The notes under the pieces: generated by a model | The model's database searches: none | What the model was told of the DNA's origin: nothing | What the model saw: only the letters and a program-made list of their open reading frames with translations | Program-made: the position numbers and the translations under genes | Source: SOIA01 sp050116035 | GTDB lineage: Bacteria; Acidobacteriota; Aminicenantia; Aminicenantales; Aminicenantaceae | NCBI GenBank assembly: GCA_050116035.1 | Contig: JASFPJ010000216.1 | Span: 1 to 6,091, forward strand | Reading direction: 5' to 3' | DNA length: 6,091 bases | In this document: positions 1-5,136 of the stretch, piece by piece | Layout of the letters: every line of letters begins with the position of its first letter | Numbering within the stretch: the first letter of the stretch is position 1

Positions 1-954
1 ATTAGACTTCCAGCAAGAAAAAAGGCTCTTTCTGTGATTTATACTCTCCGTGGAACAGCCTATGCAGGACTAGGAGATTACGATAAAGCGTTGGAAGATC
101 ATGCAGAGGCGATAAGGCTAAATCCAAAATATGAGGAAGCCTATAATAGTCGCGCCATTATTTATCACAATCTGGGACAATTAGATAACGCTGTTGAGGA
201 TTATACAAAAGCGATTGAGCTGGCTGTTGAACTTAAGAAGAAATCCAATGAAGCGTTAGCTCTTTACAATAGAGGGATAGTTTTTTTTGATAAAAGAGAA
301 TATGAAAGAGCTGTAGGTGATTTTACTGAGGCTATAAGGCTCATGCCAGAGTTCGCCGAAGCCTATAGTTTTAGAGGAATGATTTATTCAAAGTTGGGGA
401 TAAAAGAAAAAGCAACTGTAGATTTCACCAAAGCATTACAATTCAATCCTGAATATCGGGAGGCCTATTTCAATAGAGGTCTCGTATATTTAGACCACAA
501 AGAATATGACAAAGCCATTGATGATTTTACAAATGCCATAAAACTAAATTCCTCTGATCCAGAAGTTTACAATAATCGGGGGATTGCCTATTCGGAAAAA
601 GAAGAGTTCGATAAAGCCATAATGGATTTTTCCCAGGCAATCAAATTAAACCCGGATTTTGAGAAAGCCTATTTCAACAGAGGGAATTGTCATCATAAAA
701 TCAAGGAGCACCAAAAGGCCATAGATGACTTCAGTGATGTATTAAGATTAAATCCCAAGGATGCTGAGGGGCTTTATTGGCGAGGAGTCAGCTATTTCCA
801 CAAATGGGAGAATGAGAAATCTATATTGGATTTGAAGAAAGCCGTAGATTTAGGACATGGTGAGGCTAGAAAATTCCTGAAGAAATATTTTAATATCGAT
901 TATAAGAAAAAAATTTTTGTTGCAGCGGCGACAAACAAGGCGATTATCATTTGA
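1..954 (+). CDS. TPR-repeat protein, 5'-truncated by the window edge
   Basis: The frame is open from base 1 to a TGA at 952-954 (317 visible residues). A GTG at 34 with a weak AAGG upstream could start translation. However, the frame continues upstream without a stop, and the first repeat aligns through that GTG, so I treat the gene as running in from the left. Counting from the GTG, about eight 34-residue tetratricopeptide repeats follow at residues 1-33, 34-71 (slightly long), 72-107, 108-141, 142-175, 176-209, 210-243 and 244-286. Each carries the pattern Y-x-x-RG-x-x-Y followed by A-x-x-D-(F/Y)-x-x-A-(I/L)-x-L-N-P. TPR solenoids are protein-binding scaffolds, and the partner cannot be told from sequence. 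No membrane segment or enzymatic domain is visible. The last 15 or so residues (KKKIFVAAATNKAIII) do not look like TPR. They overlap the convergent TPR-gene remnant on the other strand, so the natural 3' end may have been replaced. Confidence 0.88.
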   Translation: MRLPARKKALSVIYTLRGTAYAGLGDYDKALEDHAEAIRLNPKYEEAYNSRAIIYHNLGQLDNAVEDYTKAIELAVELKKKSNEALALYNRGIVFFDKREYERAVGDFTEAIRLMPEFAEAYSFRGMIYSKLGIKEKATVDFTKALQFNPEYREAYFNRGLVYLDHKEYDKAIDDFTNAIKLNSSDPEVYNNRGIAYSEKEEFDKAIMDFSQAIKLNPDFEKAYFNRGNCHHKIKEHQKAIDDFSDVLRLNPKDAEGLYWRGVSYFHKWENEKSILDLKKAVDLGHGEARKFLKKYFNIDYKKKIFVAAATNKAIII

Positions 955-1102
955 ACCGCATCCCAGCCAGCTTCTTCTTCGCATCCTCAACCTCAGCAAT
1001 ACCAGTGTCAGCGTCTTTCCAGAGGTCGAGGAATTTCTCGTAATGGTGGATGGCTATGACATTTGAGCTTTTCTCTTTGCAGATTATATGGAAATCCGAA
1101 TC
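947..1102 (-). pseudogene. C-terminal remnant of a second TPR-family protein
   Basis: Minus-strand reading gives 51 codons between a TAA at 1103-1105 and a TGA at 947-949, with no start codon. The last 36 residues begin AIHHYEKFLDLWKDAD and continue TGIAEVEDAKKKLAG. This is the typical C-terminal end of TPR-containing kinase or regulator proteins. It is closely matched by the second remnant at 3137-3262 (25 of 31 residues identical by hand count). The 15 residues before it do not resemble TPR sequence. The rest of the gene is missing, so I call it a decayed fragment. It lies tail-to-tail with the plus-strand TPR gene and overlaps its last codons by 8 bases. Confidence 0.7.
964..1055 (-). repeat. 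92-bp direct repeat, copy A
   Basis: This segment matches 3151-3242 at 80 of 92 positions without gaps (hand alignment). Both copies are in the same orientation and encode the same TPR-protein tail on the minus strand. The six amino-acid changes per 31 residues suggest paralogous genes rather than a recent duplication. Confidence 0.85.
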
Positions 1103-1146
1103 TTAGGAAATCAGTAATTTTCTATCAGCCATTTGAAATTACACAA

Positions 1147-1698
1147 TCACTTTGAATCAGTCGCGGCTTTGATTTCTAGGCCCGATTTTATAACCTTAAG
1201 GGTTCCATCCGGTTGGCGTTGCGTGAAATTAACTTTATGGATGGATTTAGGCAGGACGAAGATAATTCTCCGGTCTACTGGAGGCTTCATCCTCCAATAA
1301 ACACCTTTCCCTTTCTTTCCAAAAGCCCATTCATCTGCCCACATGTGACAACCGACACATGGTGTGGAAGTCTTTTTTCCATCTGCTTCGTAGGTTAAAA
1401 CAAAATCTGCAAGATCAACTTCAATTAATCCTTCCTTCTCTGATTGGATAACGATCTTAAAGATGACAAACCTACTTTGCGTGGGATCTTGGAGCTTTAT
1501 CTCCCCGGGCAAAGAATTGAGGACTGGTCCTTCTAGTTTTAAAAATTCGTCGGAAGGAATCACATCGGTCACTGTATAGAAAGGCTGCTTTTCTTCACCT
1601 AAAGTTTGACCATAGATTCCGGTGCTTTGAACAATCAAACTGATGACCAAAAAGGCTAAAGCTGAAACAAAGAACGATCCCAATGCTTTGATTCTCAT
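1147..1698 (-). CDS. Secreted protein with a single CxxCH motif, unknown function
   Basis: 183 residues. The start ATG at 1698 is fixed by a strong AAAGGAGGG about five bases upstream. Residues 1-30 form a signal peptide (charged MRIK, then a long hydrophobic run ending near IYG-Q), so the mature protein should be exported. The rest looks like an all-beta, immunoglobulin-like domain. It has alternating hydrophobic strands around residues 75-105 and 143-172, in an arrangement resembling DUF4352-type extracellular domains; that comparison is from memory. Residues 114-118 are CVGCH, a c-type heme attachment pattern, followed by MWADEW. One heme motif in a beta protein is unusual, so it could equally be a metal site or a disulfide. 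The gene stands alone behind its own promoter, with the tRNA gene upstream and TPR debris downstream. No clear terminator follows it. I do not recognise the gene. Confidence 0.85.
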   Translation of the reverse strand: MRIKALGSFFVSALAFLVISLIVQSTGIYGQTLGEEKQPFYTVTDVIPSDEFLKLEGPVLNSLPGEIKLQDPTQSRFVIFKIVIQSEKEGLIEVDLADFVLTYEADGKKTSTPCVGCHMWADEWAFGKKGKGVYWRMKPPVDRRIIFVLPKSIHKVNFTQRQPDGTLKVIKSGLEIKAATDSK

Positions 1699-1756
1699 TA
1701 TTCCCTCCTTTTAATATCCTTTGTTTCCATTGTATTCCCGTTGCTTACTTGGCAAT

Positions 1757-1785
1757 AGGATAATAATTAATGAGGGGAGTGTCAA
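1757..1785 (-). promoter_or_regulatory. Sigma70-like promoter for the CxxCH protein gene
   Basis: On the minus strand TTGACA (1780-1785, perfect -35) is followed after exactly 17 bases by TATCCT (1757-1762, four of six consensus bases). The predicted transcript would begin about 50 bases before the ATG at 1698 and include its GGAGG site. It is the best promoter match in the window. Confidence 0.6.
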
Positions 1786-1792
1786 ATTGAAA
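1771..1792. repeat. 22-bp dispersed repeat, copy 1
   Basis: TGAGGGGAGTGTC followed by AAATTGAAA matches 3440-3461 at 19 of 22 bases in the same orientation. Its complement supplies the TTGACA -35 box of the neighbouring promoter. Both copies are intergenic. They may be remnants of a dispersed element end or a shared regulatory motif. Confidence 0.4.
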
Positions 1793-1809
1793 TATGGACT
1801 TCTCCCCAT

Positions 1810-1842
1810 GTGTCATATTTGTGCCACATTTGTGCCATATTA
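1810..1842. repeat. Three tandem 11-bp units
   Basis: The units are GTGTCATATTT, GTGCCACATTT and GTGCCATATTA, in direct tandem with a period of one DNA helical turn. They lie upstream of the CxxCH gene promoter and downstream of the tRNA gene. Possible readings are an operator array, binding sites at a mobile-element end, or, on the minus strand, part of a short reading frame (MAQMWHKYDTW) that resembles tails of tyrosine integrases. None of these is proven. Confidence 0.5.
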
Positions 1843-1862
1843 GGGTTTAAAATGATGGAAAA

Positions 1863-1895
1863 TAGAGGAATCCTGTTGAACTAAAAATTCCTCTA
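1863..1895 (-). terminator. Probable intrinsic terminator of the tRNA gene
   Basis: A perfect 9-bp inverted repeat, TAGAGGAAT / ATTCCTCTA, encloses a 15-base loop. On the minus strand it is followed immediately by TTTT and lies 25 bases past the tRNA 3' end. The stem is A+T-rich, so termination strength is uncertain. Confidence 0.45.
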
Positions 1896-1920
1896 AGTTG
1901 TTGGCTTTTCAGAGAAAAGC

Positions 1921-1996
1921 TGGCGCGCCCACCAGGATTCGAACCTGGGACCTACGGATCCGGAGTCCGTCGCTCTATCCCCTGAGCTACAGGCGC
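1921..1996 (-). tRNA. tRNA-Arg (anticodon CCG)
   Basis: The minus strand folds as a complete 76-base cloverleaf. The acceptor arm is GCGCCTG paired with TGGGCGC (two G-T wobbles). The D stem is GCTC/GAGC, the anticodon stem ACGGA/TCCGT encloses loop CTCCGGA with anticodon CCG, and the T stem CCAGG/CCTGG encloses TTCGAAT. The discriminator base is G and CCA is encoded. It reads the CGG arginine codon. The antisense open frame across it gives the well-known artefact peptide (TRIRTWDLRIRSPSLYPLSY) and is not a gene. Confidence 0.97.
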
Positions 1997-2009
1997 ACCG
2001 TGCTGAATT

Positions 2010-2038
2010 ATCTTACTCCATCAAAGAATTCTTGTAAA
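2010..2038 (-). promoter_or_regulatory. Sigma70-like promoter of tRNA-Arg
   Basis: On the minus strand TTTACA (2033-2038) and TAAGAT (2010-2015) are separated by 17 bases. The -10 box ends 13 bases before the mature tRNA 5' end, a normal spacing for a short leader. A 10-bp palindrome (AAGAATTCTT, 2024-2033) runs from the spacer into the edge of the -35 box. Confidence 0.55.
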
Positions 2039-2154
2039 TCATTCACAGCGGTTACATTCTGGTCACACAACGAGTTTCATTAATAAATAGAGAATCTGGA
2101 TGGAATTTTTAGAAAGGTTGCAGGACAATGGATTCCAAATCCAATGGCCTTCCA

Positions 2155-2226
2155 CTATTGAGAGTTCCAGAACCACTCATCAATTGTGTCATCATAGGCC
2201 AATGCAATATCGTCAAACGAACTCAT
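2155..2226 (-). pseudogene. N-terminal stub of a probable SAM-dependent methyltransferase
   Basis: A 23-residue frame begins MSSFDDIALAYDDTIDEWF and ends at a TAG (2155-2157). The opening M-x-x-F-D-x-I-A-x-x-Y-D is the usual N-terminus of class I (UbiE/Methyltransf_11-type) methyltransferases, which normally continue for more than 200 residues. Neither the codons after the TAG nor the following sequence shows the glycine-rich SAM motif, so only the head survives. The ATG lies 19 bases past the dehydrogenase stop with an AGG just upstream. This suggests it was once the second gene of an operon with the dehydrogenase. Confidence 0.4.
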
Positions 2227-2245
2227 TTGTAACCTCAACTCACAG

Positions 2246-3055
2246 TTAATCCTCAGCTGGATCAATCTCATTCAGTGTGAACAGAACACGTCCCTCCATG
2301 CCTCCTGCCACATTGATTGTCTGTCCGCTCACGTGACCTGCAAGCTTGTCTGATGCTAGGTAGAGAATTGCTCCTGCGATGTCCTCTGGTACAGCAGTCT
2401 TACGCATTGGAATTGTTTGCAGGATTCGTCTCACCCTATCCTTGTCTGTGAGTGCCTCTTCTGCCATCTTTGTCATTGTCCATCCTGGATTCACAAGATT
2501 CACTCGACCTTTAGGAGCGACATGGACAATCTCGTTTTTTAGACTCATCATCATTCCATGCATGGCTGCTTTTGATGCGGAATAGTCCACATACCATGCT
2601 TCACCAAAGAATCCTGCTGTAGAACCCACAAGGATGAGAGATGCGGAATCTCCGGAGAACTTCTCGAGGTTTTTAAAGAAGTACTTCGCACAGAGAAATG
2701 ATCCGGTTAGATTCACCTTGAGAGTTTTTTCCCACTGATCAAGTGTCATCTCCTGAATAGATATGTCTTCATGTGCTGCAATACCTGCGTTTGCAACGAG
2801 TACATCGACTCGCCCAAAGGTTTGATTGGCTTTATCAAAAAGACTCCGGACTTCATCCTCAGAATTCTGATCCACTTTTACTATTGCACACGAATCTGAC
2901 CACTCCGATTTAATCCTCTGAAGTGATTCTGCTGATTGATTGTATGTGCCGGTCACCTTTGCTCCTTCTGACAGAAAAATCTGAGTAGCTACAAGACCTA
3001 TTCCCCCAGAGGCTCCCGTGACTATAATGTGTTTCCCTGAGAGACCAGTATCCAT
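2246..3055 (-). CDS. Classical short-chain dehydrogenase/reductase (SDR)
   Basis: 269 residues, the usual length for a classical SDR. The ATG at 3055 is preceded by AAAGGAGG about nine bases away. The cofactor site TGASGGIG is at residues 13-20 and the structural NAG at 89-91. The catalytic set is N115, S145, Y158 and K162 (YSASK), and the PG turn is at 190-191. The C-terminal substrate region ends with the common SGQTINVAGG, then a 17-residue acidic tail. These residues indicate a cytosolic NAD(P)H-dependent oxidoreductase of the FabG-like group. The end of the second beta strand (GTYNQ) lacks the acidic residue typical of NADH preference, so NADPH is a reasonable guess. The substrate cannot be inferred. 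No convincing promoter is seen in the A+T-rich leader (3080-3130). The next gene downstream is a methyltransferase stub. Confidence 0.93.
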   Translation of the reverse strand: MDTGLSGKHIIVTGASGGIGLVATQIFLSEGAKVTGTYNQSAESLQRIKSEWSDSCAIVKVDQNSEDEVRSLFDKANQTFGRVDVLVANAGIAAHEDISIQEMTLDQWEKTLKVNLTGSFLCAKYFFKNLEKFSGDSASLILVGSTAGFFGEAWYVDYSASKAAMHGMMMSLKNEIVHVAPKGRVNLVNPGWTMTKMAEEALTDKDRVRRILQTIPMRKTAVPEDIAGAILYLASDKLAGHVSGQTINVAGGMEGRVLFTLNEIDPAED

Positions 3056-3136
3056 TGCAAACGCCTCCTTTTTTCAGTTGACTTAAGTATTAACATATTA
3101 GATAGATAAAAACAAAATTAGATATTAATCGTGATG

Positions 3137-3262
3137 TTATTCCTTCCACTCAGCCAGCCTCTTCTTCGCATCCTCAACTTCAGGAATACCAGGGTCTGCA
3201 TCTTTCCAGAGATCACGGAATTTCTCGTAATGCTCTATGGCTTTGATTGAGTTATTCCAAAT
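3137..3262 (-). pseudogene. C-terminal remnant of a third TPR-family protein
   Basis: A 41-codon open stretch lies between a TGA (3263-3265) and a TAA (3137-3139), with no start. It reads NNSIKAIEHYEKFRDLWK, then DADPGIPEVEDAKKRLAEWKE at the stop. This is the same tail module as at 947-1102 and is typical of the last TPR of large TPR/kinase proteins. Everything upstream of the module is missing, and its 5' end overlaps the end of a different TPR tail. It sits 82 bases upstream of the dehydrogenase start. Confidence 0.7.
3151..3242 (-). repeat. 92-bp direct repeat, copy B
   Basis: Partner of 964-1055, with 80 of 92 bases identical and the same orientation. The pair brackets the block holding the CxxCH gene, the tRNA gene and the dehydrogenase. 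It could serve as recombination homology with other TPR paralogues elsewhere in the genome. Confidence 0.85.
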
Positions 3263-3377
3263 TCATTTCCTTCAGAATTTCCTTGAATCGAGGAGTTCGA
3301 GGAGTATTGAGTCCTGCAGACAGATTGAAATAAATCCACCTTTTAGAATCGCAGAAAGCAGCGCACGAGTGAGCCAT
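3252..3377 (-). pseudogene. Possible C-terminal remnant of another TPR/regulator protein
   Basis: A minus-strand frame of 41 residues, ATG at 3375-3377 and TAA at 3252-3254, ends TPRFKEILKEMNLE. That is a familiar ending of winged-helix/adenylate-cyclase or kinase-type TPR proteins (PRFxxLLxxMNL). Only the last 15 or so residues are recognisable. The preceding part is Cys/Trp-rich and unlike TPR. A 9-bp tandem duplication (TCGAGGAGT twice on the plus strand) doubles the TPR residues just before the tail. I see no ribosome site, so I regard it as debris rather than an expressed small gene. Confidence 0.4.
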
Positions 3378-3406
3378 AGCGGACGTCCACTGCGATGTCG
3401 GGCTAA

Positions 3407-3440
3407 ATAAGCTTTAGCGCGACTTCCTCGTTCAGCTTAT
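3407..3440 (-). terminator. Hairpin downstream of the MlrC-like gene, weak terminator candidate
   Basis: ATAAGCT (3407-3413) and AGCTTAT (3434-3440) form a perfect 7-bp stem with a 20-base loop, 50 bases past the MlrC-like stop. On the minus strand it is followed by only three T residues. The long loop and short stem make it a poor intrinsic terminator, and it may simply be part of a repeat. Confidence 0.25.
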
Positions 3441-3461
3441 GAGGAGAGTGTCTTATTGAAA
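3440..3461. repeat. 22-bp dispersed repeat, copy 2
   Basis: TGAGGAGAGTGTC followed by TTATTGAAA matches 1771-1792 at 19 of 22 positions in direct orientation. In this copy the complementary TTGACA box reads AAGACA, so it would not act as the same promoter. It lies just downstream of the MlrC-like gene. Confidence 0.4.
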
Positions 3462-3489
3462 CCATAATGTGCTTAGCTGTATTTATTAC

Positions 3490-5028
3490 CTAATCTTTTT
3501 TATAAACGGGGTAAATATCTTTTGGTATGTTCTCATAAGGAAGAATAGTCAAATCAGCCGGTCCCCAACCAGGAGCATCTACTTCGAATATGGCTCCAGC
3601 CAATCCAGTTTCATGAAACCCTCTCCGAAAATGCACACGGGATTTGAGAACCACGATATCGAGATTCTTCACATCGATTCCTAGAGGCTCGAAAAAATCT
3701 GGCGTTGTCACCTGTGTCAGCTGAGGCGTAAGGATGACACGGTTGTTGTCGCCGAAGAGAAGCACCACTACCGTTCCTCTTTGTTGGTATTCACCCATGA
3801 ATTCGACTTTCCCGTCAATCCTGACCGGATTTCCTGCAAATTTGTCAATCCAGCCACCAACGTTGATAATAATCTTATCCCCCACTTTAGCCTTTGCCTG
3901 AATCTCATCAATCGCGTTCTCATCACGGAGAGTGGCTATACAAAAATTATTCGCGCCTTGAAAGATTAGCTCCTCAAGGATATGTGTGGAACCGCCTGTT
4001 CGATCACTATGATCAGCGATAACAACAGGGATCTTGCCAGCTCTTGCAGCCGCAACGGCCATTGCCACTCCCTCCTCAGTCTTGGGCAATCGTTTTCCTG
4101 CAAAGACTTCCCTATGCCTCCAGATATAATCCGACATATCATCAGCGATCATGTTAGCAAGCCCTGGATCATCGTTGGTAACTACCATGACTGTCGCCCC
4201 GACATCCGGCACATCTGCATAAGCGAATCCAAAAGCGACAGAAACATACACGCCAGGATGTTGGCATTCCCACCTTCGGGCCCGTTCCATGATTTCCATT
4301 GCAGGAGAAACGCCTGTGCCCTGAAAAACACTGGGCGTGATCACACCTGGCTTTCTCGTGGCCATAACAGGCCTGTAATCCCCGAGGATTGTTTTGATCA
4401 TCACTCGAGCTGCACGTTCCCCCAGTAAAAATGTGTCATAATGAGGATATCTTTTAATGATGAATACAGCATCAGCCGCATCTGAAAGCTCGTGATCCTC
4501 ATTGGCATGAAGGTCGAGCGTGACAACGATGGGGATATCCCCGACGATTTTTCGTACTCTTCGTGCAAGCTCAGCTTCAGGCCTCGGGATTCCAGTGACA
4601 GCCATAGCCCCATGCAAGGATAGGAAAACCCCGTCAAAAGGCCCGAGCTCCTTCAAGTCATTCACAATACCGTTTGCATATTTTTCGAAGGCTTCTTCTG
4701 TAATCCAGCTACCTGAGGAGCCTCCCCGGGCACCCCTGGGTGACAGGACACCTACAAGCTCAACACCACCGTATTCTTCACACATCGTCTTGAATCCGCC
4801 TATGTATCCTCGGTTAGTATCGATAATATCCCGTGTGGGTGGACCGAAATATTCCCAATCTTCGATTGTGGTCGGATCCGGGCAGAATGTACAGGTCTCA
4901 TGAGAAAACCTTGCGACCGCAATCCGGAGGGATTTTTCTTTTTCTGGACTGCTTAGGCAGCCGAACATACAAACAAAGAATAAAAGGAATATGGCCCACA
5001 AAACATTGACATAAGATTTATTTCTCAT
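3490..5028 (-). CDS. M81/MlrC-family metallopeptidase-like lipoprotein
   Basis: 512 residues. The ATG at 5028 has GAGGAGGG about six bases upstream. Residues 1-24 look like a lipoprotein signal: MRNK, a hydrophobic core, then MFGC with Cys24 as likely lipidation site (an imperfect lipobox), so the enzyme should be membrane-anchored outside the cytoplasm. Residues 34-330 fit the DUF1485/M81 N-terminal domain: SHE at 42-44, SLHGAM at 137-142, TLDLHAN at 170-176 and YPHYDT at 194-199. Asp172, His174 and His196 are the likely metal ligands by family pattern. The MlrC C-terminal domain begins near IADHSD (337-342) and runs to about 500. Its Gly-rich loop, usually DxxDNPGGG..GDST, is shortened here to DHSDRTGGSTH. 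MlrC in sphingomonads cleaves linearised microcystin products; most homologues have unknown peptide or amide substrates, and toxin degradation should not be assumed. The deiminase gene lies upstream in the same orientation, 108 bases away. Confidence 0.92.
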   Translation of the reverse strand: MRNKSYVNVLWAIFLLFFVCMFGCLSSPEKEKSLRIAVARFSHETCTFCPDPTTIEDWEYFGPPTRDIIDTNRGYIGGFKTMCEEYGGVELVGVLSPRGARGGSSGSWITEEAFEKYANGIVNDLKELGPFDGVFLSLHGAMAVTGIPRPEAELARRVRKIVGDIPIVVTLDLHANEDHELSDAADAVFIIKRYPHYDTFLLGERAARVMIKTILGDYRPVMATRKPGVITPSVFQGTGVSPAMEIMERARRWECQHPGVYVSVAFGFAYADVPDVGATVMVVTNDDPGLANMIADDMSDYIWRHREVFAGKRLPKTEEGVAMAVAAARAGKIPVVIADHSDRTGGSTHILEELIFQGANNFCIATLRDENAIDEIQAKAKVGDKIIINVGGWIDKFAGNPVRIDGKVEFMGEYQQRGTVVVLLFGDNNRVILTPQLTQVTTPDFFEPLGIDVKNLDIVVLKSRVHFRRGFHETGLAGAIFEVDAPGWGPADLTILPYENIPKDIYPVYKKD

Positions 5029-5061
5029 TTCTTCCCTCCTCTCTGGTTAATACTACCCTTC

Positions 5062-5091
5062 TTTATATCATTCATGAAATATTGTGGGCAA
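5062..5091 (-). promoter_or_regulatory. Candidate promoter of the MlrC-like gene
   Basis: On the minus strand TTGCCC (5086-5091) and TATAAA (5062-5067, five of six consensus) are 18 bases apart, with the -10 box about 33 bases before the ATG at 5028. The -35 box is weak. If real, it allows the lipoprotein gene to be expressed separately from the deiminase gene upstream. No terminator is visible between them, so read-through is also likely. Confidence 0.35.
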
Positions 5092-5136
5092 GCTTCTATC
5101 TGAACTATCAAGTTGGGAGTTACTTAGAATAAGGAT

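Larger units (their letters stand above)
3263..3489. other. Intergenic stretch without an intact gene
   Basis: Between the TPR debris and the MlrC-like gene there is no intact reading frame with a ribosome site. The section from about 3355 to 3440 is visibly richer in G+C than its surroundings. It contains a 7-bp hairpin and ends in the 22-bp repeat shared with 1771-1792. It resembles a dispersed intergenic repeat, but this cannot be settled from one copy. Confidence 0.4.

Noticed and set aside
1114..1142. Inverted repeat GTAATTT / AAATTAC as terminator of the CxxCH gene
   Set aside because: The stem is seven nearly all A/T pairs and no T run follows on the minus strand.
1213..1398. Plus-strand 61-residue frame
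   Set aside because: It is antisense to the CxxCH protein gene and has no support of its own.
1898..2083. Plus-strand 61-residue frame across the tRNA gene
   Set aside because: It is the antisense of tRNA-Arg; the peptide TRIRTWDLRIRSPSLYPLSY is a known annotation artefact and has no ribosome site.
2129..2143. Small hairpin TGGATT-CCA-AATCCA
   Set aside because: A six-pair stem with no T run and no gene context is within chance expectation.
3982..4428. Plus-strand 148-residue frame
   Set aside because: It lies entirely antisense to the MlrC-like gene, is rich in Cys, His and Ser, and has no family resemblance or ribosome site.
4401..4903. Overlapping frames on both strands inside the MlrC-like gene
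   Set aside because: They are alternative-frame shadows of a gene whose own frame carries all the conserved family motifs.
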